From Veillonellaceae bacterium (GTDB lineage Bacteria > Bacillota_C > Negativicutes > Veillonellales > Veillonellaceae), in contig CADFKY010000031.1 of NCBI GenBank assembly GCA_902834965.1, positions 1 through 11,052 on the forward strand: 11,052 nucleotides of DNA. Reading direction: 5' to 3'. Position numbers and translations under genes: made by a program. Positions within the stretch are counted from its first letter, which is position 1. Each line of letters begins with the position of its first letter. Positions 6,677-11,052 of this stretch are shown here, piece by piece. The notes beneath the pieces are model-generated. The model worked only from the letters and a program-made list of their open reading frames with translations, ran no database searches and was not told the origin of the DNA.

Positions 6677-6711
6677 TTTATGTCTATAAATATAATTACT
6701 ATCTAATTAAT

Positions 6712-6740
6712 AGTATATAGATATCGATAATGCCTGTCAA
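6712..6740 (-). promoter_or_regulatory. Promoter of the activation protein-metH-metF operon
   Basis: On the minus strand a perfect TTGACA (6740-6735) is followed after exactly 17 bases by TATACT (6717-6712), five of six matches. This is the best sigma-70-type promoter in the window. It predicts transcription from about 6705 and a leader of roughly 135 bases. Confidence 0.8.
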
Positions 6741-6780
6741 AGCATATAGGACCTATATTCTCATATAATTTAGTTGTATG

Positions 6781-6805
6781 TTGATATAACTTGAAGCTAT
6801 ATCAA
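6781..6805. promoter_or_regulatory. 25-bp near-perfect palindrome upstream of the methionine operon promoter
   Basis: Arms TTGATATAACTT (6781-6792) and AAGCTATATCAA (6794-6805) are complementary at 11 of 12 positions around a central G. The site is centred about 55 bases upstream of the -35 box, a position typical of activator binding. The regulator is unknown. Confidence 0.4.
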
Positions 6806-6897
6806 ATTACATTTTAATCTTAAAAGTTATCATTGGTAATTGTATAGATGTTTTAGACTGTTAGGATACCTAATATTATTATAGTTTTATATTTAAT

Positions 6898-6913
6898 TGT
6901 TTCACGTGAAACA
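6898..6913. promoter_or_regulatory. parS: parS site 2
   Basis: This is a perfect 16-bp TGTTTCACGTGAAACA. Symmetry extends two bases further on each side, giving a 20-bp palindrome starting ATTG and ending CAAT. Confidence 0.95.
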
Positions 6914-6976
6914 ATCTAATTATTTTATCTCTAAATTTTGATCAAGATATTAAATTTTATTTTTAGTACTGATGTT

Positions 6977-7076
6977 TGATTATTAATTGTAATATTAATG
7001 ATAAGTTGTAATAAATTGTAATCTTAATAATAAGTTGTAATATATTGTAATCTTAATGGTACTTTGTAATAAATTG
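6977..7076. repeat. Iteron-like AT-rich tandem repeats, 29-base period
   Basis: Two clear 29-base units at 7006-7034 and 7035-7063 each begin TTGTAATA, then ATTGTAATCTTAAT. A more diverged copy precedes them (6977-7005) and a partial copy starting TTGTAATAAATTG follows (7064-7076). The core TTGTAAT recurs about every 13-16 bases. The array lies between parS sites 2 and 3. Confidence 0.65.
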
Positions 7077-7194
7077 TTTTTCTAAATGATTTATATTTTC
7101 TGACTGAACAATTTTCATTGGCCTAATTTTTATTCCTAATTAATTGTTTTTAGATAAATTTTGAATGAAAAAATTTTTGTGTAAATTTGGATGA

Positions 7195-7216
7195 TTGGTA
7201 TATGTTTATATACCAA
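7195..7216. repeat. 9-bp perfect hairpin between parS sites
   Basis: TTGGTATAT (7195-7203) and ATATACCAA (7208-7216) pair around GTTT. A second hairpin follows at once: AGTGA/TCACT (7217-7221/7227-7231) around five T's. Both are too AT-rich and badly placed to be convincing terminators for any gene here. Confidence 0.4.
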
Positions 7217-7302
7217 AGTGATTTTTTCACTATAAAATTTTTAGTATTAAAACTATATGTTAAGGGAGTAAATTTTAGTATTTGTTTTTTATCAATTATA
7301 AA

Positions 7303-7318
7303 TGTTTCACGTGAAACA
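7303..7318. promoter_or_regulatory. parS: parS site 3
   Basis: This is a perfect 16-bp parS. Flanking bases extend the palindrome to 22 bp (AAATG at the left end, CATTT at the right end). It lies 68 bases from site 4, measured start to start. Confidence 0.95.
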
Positions 7319-7370
7319 TTTAGGTGTATGTTATAAATCAAAATTTTATTATGAAAAAGTAAAGGTGAAT

Positions 7371-7386
7371 TGTTTCACGTGAAACA
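7371..7386. promoter_or_regulatory. parS: parS site 4
   Basis: This is a perfect 16-bp parS. Symmetry extends to 22 bp (AATTG on the left, CAATT on the right). It is the last parS before the parA promoter. Confidence 0.95.
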
Positions 7387-7535
7387 ATTAAAATTCTTAT
7401 AGAAGCTTTTGAGAAATACGAAATAAAGTTGTAAAATAAGATCTAATCATATTATTTGCTAATATGTAAATATGTGTATTATTAAATAATGTAGTTAGTG
7501 AATAAAATATAGATATTTTTCTGGAATTTGATTTG

Positions 7536-7550
7536 TAATTACCGTAATTA
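7536..7550. promoter_or_regulatory. 15-bp inverted repeat at the parA promoter, candidate operator
   Basis: TAATTAC and GTAATTA are perfect complements around a central C. The repeat occupies the place where a -35 box would lie, 14 bases upstream of the parA -10 hexamer. Binding of a repressor, or of ParA itself as in some plasmid systems, is inference. Confidence 0.45.
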
Positions 7551-7561
7551 TCGTCGTTTTA

Positions 7562-7570
7562 TGTTATAAT
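7562..7570 (+). promoter_or_regulatory. Extended -10 promoter of parA
   Basis: TGTTATAAT contains a perfect TATAAT (7565-7570) preceded by TG. No good -35 is seen at the normal spacing; the 15-bp inverted repeat lies there instead. The predicted start near 7577 leaves a leader of about 34 bases. Confidence 0.65.
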
Positions 7571-7610
7571 TAAAAAGAAATATTTTGAACGAACATGTGA
7601 GGTGAATTAA

Positions 7611-8381
7611 GTGGGCAAAGTTATAGCTATTACTAATCAAAAAGGCGGTGTTGGTAAAACAACAACATCCGTGAATTTGAGCGCTTGTTTGGCTGATGCT
7701 GGTAAGAAAGTATTGCTTGTTGATTTAGATCCACAAGGTAATGCTAGCTCTGGTTTAGGCATTGAAAAAGATGATTTAGAACTCTGTGTACACGATGTTC
7801 TAATCGATGGTGAACCTATTACTGATATTGTTCAGCCTACAATGCTTAAAAAGCTATTTGTAGCGCCTGCAACGATTCAATTGGCTGGTGCAGAAGTAGA
7901 ACTCGTTTCCGTTGTTTCACGTGAAACAATGTTGAAAAAAGCATTAGCACCGGTACGTGATGAGTACGATTTTATTATTATTGACTGTCCGCCATCCCTC
8001 GGTTTACTAACATTAAATGCTTTCACGGCAGCGGATAGCGTATTAATTCCAATTCAAAGTGAATTCTACGCATTAGAAGGGGTTAGTCAACTAGTAAAAA
8101 CCATAACAATTGTGCAACAAACATCTAATAAAGACCTTGAAATCGAAGGTGTTTTATTAACTATGTTTGATGGTCGTACAAATTTATCTATTCAAGTTGC
8201 TGATGAAGTGAAAAAATTCTTTGGCAATAAAGTATATAAGACTATTATTCCTCGTAATGTACGTCTTAGTGAAGCTCCAAGTTATGGTGAACCGATTATC
8301 GTATATGATCCAAAATCTAAGGGTGCTGATGTATATACTAAATTAGCTAAAGAAGTAATTAAAGCTTCAAAAGCTAAATAA
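7611..8381 (+). CDS. parA: Chromosome-partitioning ATPase ParA (Soj)
   Basis: ParA binds ATP and nucleoid DNA and, with ParB bound at parS, drives separation of newly copied origin regions; in Bacillus the homologue Soj also controls DnaA. The protein has 256 residues, normal for chromosomal ParA. It carries a deviant Walker A KGGVGKTT (11-18) with the signature lysine Lys11 and Lys16, DLDPQGNAS (38-46) for the Walker A' region, and [10 protein letters not shown] (122-131) for Walker B. EFYALEG (151-157) is another family hallmark. Translation starts at GTG, with GAGGTG at 7599-7604 six bases upstream. A perfect parS lies within the gene and encodes residues Val102 to Thr106. parB follows after 145 bases without an obvious terminator, so the two are probably co-transcribed. 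Confidence 0.97.
   Translation: MGKVIAITNQKGGVGKTTTSVNLSACLADAGKKVLLVDLDPQGNASSGLGIEKDDLELCVHDVLIDGEPITDIVQPTMLKKLFVAPATIQLAGAEVELVSVVSRETMLKKALAPVRDEYDFIIIDCPPSLGLLTLNAFTAADSVLIPIQSEFYALEGVSQLVKTITIVQQTSNKDLEIEGVLLTMFDGRTNLSIQVADEVKKFFGNKVYKTIIPRNVRLSEAPSYGEPIIVYDPKSKGADVYTKLAKEVIKASKAK
7913..7928. promoter_or_regulatory. parS: parS site 5, inside parA
   Basis: This perfect 16-bp parS sits in the parA reading frame and encodes VSRET (residues 102-106) together with flanking bases. Symmetry extends to 18 bp. It is the last site in the window on the parB side. Confidence 0.95.
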
Positions 8382-8526
8382 ATGGTTATATATATCTGAA
8401 AGAGCTAATGGTTAAATGCTTAGTTAAATAAATATCTGAGATTAGCAGAATTGATGCATTGGTTATTAAATAATAGAGTGTTATAGATTGATATAGTCAC
8501 TATATGTAAGGTGAGAGAGGTTAGTT

Positions 8527-9456
8527 ATGCCTAGAGAAGTTAAAAGTAAGAAAAGTAAATCATCTGGCTTGGGGAAGGGCCTTGGAAATTTAATGAAGGT
8601 AGATACTGTAGAATCAGTACTACCTGAAAAGGAGATTCACGAATTACCAATTTCCGAATTAGTTCCAAATGTAGATCAACCTCGTAAAAGCTTTGATGAA
8701 GATAGTTTAGCCACATTAGCTGAGTCTATTAAAAATCTTGGTATTTTCCAACCAATTGTAGTACGTAAACAAAAGAATAAATACCAAATTGTAGCTGGTG
8801 AACGTCGTTACCGTGCTGCTATTATTGCAGGTCTAGAGACAGTACCAGTTGTTGTAAAGAAATATAATACAGAAGAAATGACAGAGGTAGCCCTCGTTGA
8901 AAATTTACAACGTGAAGGCTTAGATCCAATTGAAGAAGCTTTGGCATACCAAGGTTTAATGGATACTTACAAACAAACACAAGAAATGATTTCTGCTCGT
9001 CTAGGTCGCAGCCGTTCTTATATTGCAAACATGGTTCGTTTGTTGAAATTATGTGACTCTGTACAAAAAGACCTTATTGAAGGTGACTTAACAGTAGGTC
9101 AAGCACGTCCATTATTGGCGTTGCGTAGTGCAGCACAACAAATGGAAGCTGCTGAACGTATTAAAGAGGGCGAATTAAGTGCACGTCAAGCAGAGGCTCT
9201 TGTTAAGTCTATGCAGAATAAAACGCCTAAGGCAAAGGCTGCTAAGCCGCAAAGTACTGCAGAGGTACGTGCTCTTATGGACCGTTTAAAATTAAGCTTA
9301 GGATCTCCTGTAAATATTAAGTTCCGCGCTGGTAAAAAGGTTCAAGGTAAGATTGAAATTGCCTTTTCCTCTGAAGCAGAATTAGAACGACTCATTGCTT
9401 ATATGGATGGTCAAGAGCATACAGATGATACGGAAACTGTAGAATTTAGAGTTTAA
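8527..9456 (+). CDS. parB: Chromosome-partitioning protein ParB (Spo0J), CTP-dependent DNA clamp
   Basis: ParB loads at parS as a CTP-dependent clamp, spreads onto neighbouring DNA and recruits ParA and SMC. The 309-residue protein has a basic N-terminus with GLGKGLGNLM (14-23), the ParA-stimulating segment. Its CTP-binding region includes QPRKSFDE (51-58), QPIVVR (75-80), GERRYRAA (91-98) and ENLQREGLDPIEEA (125-138). A helix-turn-helix around 150-175 (SARLGRSRSYIANMVRLLKL) recognises parS. A linker rich in Lys, Ala and Pro (231-243) leads to the C-terminal dimerisation domain, which ends EFRV. The start is supported by AGAGAGG six bases before the ATG. All expected motifs are intact, so the five parS sites in this window are its probable targets. 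Confidence 0.97.
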   Translation: MPREVKSKKSKSSGLGKGLGNLMKVDTVESVLPEKEIHELPISELVPNVDQPRKSFDEDSLATLAESIKNLGIFQPIVVRKQKNKYQIVAGERRYRAAIIAGLETVPVVVKKYNTEEMTEVALVENLQREGLDPIEEALAYQGLMDTYKQTQEMISARLGRSRSYIANMVRLLKLCDSVQKDLIEGDLTVGQARPLLALRSAAQQMEAAERIKEGELSARQAEALVKSMQNKTPKAKAAKPQSTAEVRALMDRLKLSLGSPVNIKFRAGKKVQGKIEIAFSSEAELERLIAYMDGQEHTDDTETVEFRV

Positions 9457-9601
9457 TTCTTTAGCAATAGTAATAGTAATAGCAATTACAATGCATAACT
9501 ATATACTCTTTATTACTACGTAATTACTATATATAGTGGATTTTTAATTAAATAACATAATTGGTATACTAAATTTGATATCGAATTATGTAAATTTAGT
9601 A

Positions 9602-9630
9602 ATGACAAATCGATAACAATTCTGTATAAT
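9602..9630 (+). promoter_or_regulatory. hydF promoter
   Basis: ATGACA (9602-9607, five of six matches) and a perfect TATAAT (9625-9630) are separated by 17 bases. Transcription would start near 9637, giving a leader of about 76 bases that contains the hairpin at 9651-9688. Confidence 0.75.
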
Positions 9631-9650
9631 GTAAATACAATTTACAATCC

Positions 9651-9688
9651 ACGGTGAAAGCGTAGTCTACGGGCTGCGCTTTTACTGT
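9651..9688 (+). ncRNA. Structured hairpin with a UNCG tetraloop in the hydF 5' UTR
   Basis: Arms 9651-9667 and 9672-9688 pair over 17 positions around TACG, closed by C-G, which in RNA is a cUACGg tetraloop of the very stable UNCG class. Four of the pairs (9653/9686, 9656/9683, 9663/9676, 9666/9673) are G-U in plus-strand RNA and would be C-A mismatches on the other strand, so the fold is specific to the hydF transcript. No U run follows, so it is not a terminator. It may stabilise the mRNA 5' end or be a protein-binding element. Confidence 0.65.
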
Positions 9689-9712
9689 TATGTTAAGTAA
9701 CAAGGATAGACT

Positions 9713-10954
9713 ATGGAACAAACACCTAAAGCAAACCGCGTGCATATTGGCTTTTTTGGTCGTTGTAATGCTGGTAAGTCTACATTGATTAATATGTTAA
9801 CGGATCAGCCTGTATCCCTTGTATCTGAAGTGGCAGGGACAACGACAGATCCTGTGAGTAAATCTATGGAGATTTTACCACTAGGACCTGTAGTGATTAC
9901 CGATACAGCTGGTATAGACGATACAACTGAATTAGGTACATTGCGGATGGAGAAAACAGAAGAGGTTGTGAAGAAGATTAACCTTGCTGTTTATGTACTT
10001 CGTACCGATGAAGAACCAACTGCTGATGATATGCACTGGTTAGGGCTTTTAAAACAAAATAATGTGCCTATTGCATTATTTATTAATGAAATTAATGCAG
10101 AAAATAAAGAAGAAAATAAAGTAGATGCATCTGCTTATGTTGAAACTCATAAGGGATTATCTGATTTAGCTACCGTAATTGGGTCCGCTGATTTTACATC
10201 TAAGACTAAACGCTTAGAATTACTCGATCTTCTGGGCGGATTAACACCACTTGATGTAGAAGGTGATCAAACTTTATTGCAGGGCTTAGTAGAAGAGGGG
10301 GATACTATCATTCTTGTGTGTCCTATTGATAGTGCAGCTCCAAAAGGGCGACTTATCTTGCCACAGGTACAAACAATTCGGGAAATTCTTGATTACAAAG
10401 GATTAGCCTTAGTGTGCCAAACAGAAGAATTACCGGCTATGATTAACTCTCTTAAGAACCCACCTAAGATGGTTATCTGTGACTCTCAAGCCTTTGATCG
10501 AGTTGATGAGTTAACACCAGATACAATTCCATTAACGTCGTTCTCCATCTTGATGGCACGCTTTAAAGGAAAATTACAGGACTTAGTAGCTGGTGTAAAG
10601 GCAATTAAGAATTTGAAACCAGGTTCTAGAGTGCTCATCAGCGAAGGCTGTACACATCGCCGTCAATGCGATGATATTGGAACTGTTAAGATTCCTAATC
10701 TTCTTAAAAAGCAAGGGCATACAGATTTACAGCTAGAATTTACGAGTGGGGGAGCCTTCCCAAAAGATGTATCTCAGTATGATTTAATCATCCACTGTGG
10801 TGCCTGTATGCTTACACGCCGCGAAGTATTACGACGCATTGAATGTGCTGTTGTACAAGGCACACCAATCGTAAATTACGGTGTACTCATAGCCGCTCTA
10901 CATGGTATACTAGAACGAGCGATAAGCCCATTTATTGACGAAATAAAAGGGTAG
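9713..10954 (+). CDS. hydF: [FeFe]-hydrogenase H-cluster maturation GTPase HydF
   Basis: HydF is the GTPase scaffold on which the 2Fe subcluster, made with HydE and HydG, is held before delivery to apo-hydrogenase. The 413-residue length fits the family. The N-terminal GTPase domain has P-loop GRCNAGKS (16-23), a G2 threonine stretch TTTDP (43-47) and G3 DTAG (64-67). The expected G4 NKxD appears as NEIN (125-128), which is unusual. A dimerisation domain follows from about 180. The C-terminal cluster-binding domain carries C313-x-H315 and, 45 residues on, H361-C362-x-x-C365, matching the HydF CxH...HCxxC signature. AAGGA at 9702-9706 is 6 bases before the ATG. No hydE, hydG or hydrogenase gene is in the window. 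The gene has its own promoter and looks independent of parAB. Confidence 0.96.
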   Translation: MEQTPKANRVHIGFFGRCNAGKSTLINMLTDQPVSLVSEVAGTTTDPVSKSMEILPLGPVVITDTAGIDDTTELGTLRMEKTEEVVKKINLAVYVLRTDEEPTADDMHWLGLLKQNNVPIALFINEINAENKEENKVDASAYVETHKGLSDLATVIGSADFTSKTKRLELLDLLGGLTPLDVEGDQTLLQGLVEEGDTIILVCPIDSAAPKGRLILPQVQTIREILDYKGLALVCQTEELPAMINSLKNPPKMVICDSQAFDRVDELTPDTIPLTSFSILMARFKGKLQDLVAGVKAIKNLKPGSRVLISEGCTHRRQCDDIGTVKIPNLLKKQGHTDLQLEFTSGGAFPKDVSQYDLIIHCGACMLTRREVLRRIECAVVQGTPIVNYGVLIAALHGILERAISPFIDEIKG

Positions 10955-11023
10955 GTATAATTAATCTTTAATTACACATATTAAATTAAATTGTATACAG
11001 TCATTTAACTTTCACAATAAGAA

Positions 11024-11032
11024 TGGTATAAT
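11024..11032 (+). promoter_or_regulatory. Extended -10 promoter before the gene at the window end
   Basis: TGGTATAAT has a perfect -10 hexamer (11027-11032) with an upstream TG. The sequence at the -35 position (TTTAAC, 11004-11009) is a poor match. The predicted start near 11039 would leave only about 10 bases of leader. Confidence 0.5.
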
Positions 11033-11049
11033 TAAGTGTTGGAGTTTGA

Positions 11050-11052
11050 ATG
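11050..11052 (+). CDS. Start codon of a further gene, cut by the window edge
   Basis: An ATG forms the last three bases and is preceded by GGAG six bases upstream (11041-11044) and an extended -10 promoter. Nothing of the product can be seen. Confidence 0.4.

Larger units (their letters stand above)
6806..7535. other. Non-coding segregation-centre region between the methionine operon and parA
   Basis: There is no supportable gene in this extremely AT-rich stretch. It holds three parS sites, tandem 29-base repeats (6977-7076) and two adjacent hairpins (7195-7231). A minus-strand frame at 7150-7341 runs through a parS site and lacks a ribosome binding site. I saw no match to the DnaA-box consensus TTATCCACA, so I do not call it a replication origin. 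Confidence 0.6.

Noticed and set aside
6590..6900. Known cobalamin, SAM, T-box or tetrahydrofolate riboswitch before the methionine operon
   Set aside because: I found no B12-box, T-box or other conserved core, and the promoter leaves only about 117 bases of leader. An AGGTCC...GACAGGCA stretch that looks slightly B12-box-like overlaps the -35 element and lies upstream of the start site.
7150..7341. 63-codon minus-strand open frame
   Set aside because: It reads through parS site 3, has no ribosome binding site, and consists of AT-rich low-information codons.
6806..7610. Chromosomal replication origin
   Set aside because: It is AT-rich with repeats near parAB, but I saw no match to the TTATCCACA DnaA-box consensus and no dnaA or dnaN gene in the window.
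8404..8446. GCTAAT/ATTAGC inverted repeat between parA and parB as a terminator
   Set aside because: Only six pairs, a long loop and no T run; co-transcription of parA and parB remains more likely.
9461..9540. Short AATAGT microrepeat and AT-rich inverted repeat after parB
   Set aside because: Too short and low in complexity to separate from chance in such AT-rich DNA.

Overview
The window looks like a chromosomal segment of a low-GC Firmicute, most likely a Negativicute and possibly Veillonella. That name is my inference from protein character and the gene set (RsmG, ParA and ParB with Firmicute-type parS, a MetH lacking its own activation domain, HydF); no database search was possible. Coding sequence is moderately AT-rich and the intergenic DNA is extremely AT-rich.

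Layout. 1-441: end of a putative lipoprotein gene, probably cut by the window edge. 530-643 (minus): a 37-codon small ORF with a near-ideal Shine-Dalgarno, sharing a perfect 16-bp terminator hairpin (491-526) with the lipoprotein gene. 697-1451: non-coding DNA with candidate promoters and palindromes ahead of rsmG. 1452-2204 (+): rsmG. 2271-2301: perfect hairpin between convergent rsmG and metF. 2338-6571 (minus): a methionine-methylation operon transcribed in the order activation protein, metH, metF, from a strong promoter at 6712-6740 through a leader that ends in an intrinsic-terminator-like hairpin. 6572-7610: about 1 kb of non-coding DNA with three parS sites, iteron-like 29-bp repeats and several palindromes. 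7611-8381 and 8527-9456 (+): parA and parB. 9713-10954 (+): hydF behind a good promoter and a structured 5' UTR. The window ends on the ATG of a further gene.

How the genes work together. MetF makes 5-methyl-tetrahydrofolate. MetH passes the methyl group through cobalamin to homocysteine. The separate activation protein probably supports reductive reactivation of oxidised cobalamin, a job done by the C-terminal domain in full-length MetH. ParA, ParB and five perfect 16-bp parS sites (TGTTTCACGTGAAACA) form a chromosome-segregation module. The parS sites span 5788-7928: one lies inside the methionine operon, three lie in the gap, and one lies inside parA. In many Firmicutes rsmG lies close to parAB; here the inverted methionine operon separates them. 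HydF serves [FeFe]-hydrogenase maturation and looks unrelated to its neighbours.

The most unusual signals are regulatory or RNA-level: a G-U-rich hairpin with a UNCG loop before hydF, a long imperfect hairpin with a GNRA loop between metH and metF, a possible attenuator before the methionine operon, palindromes at three promoters, and the small ORF. No CRISPR array, tRNA, rRNA, transposase or insertion sequence was seen.
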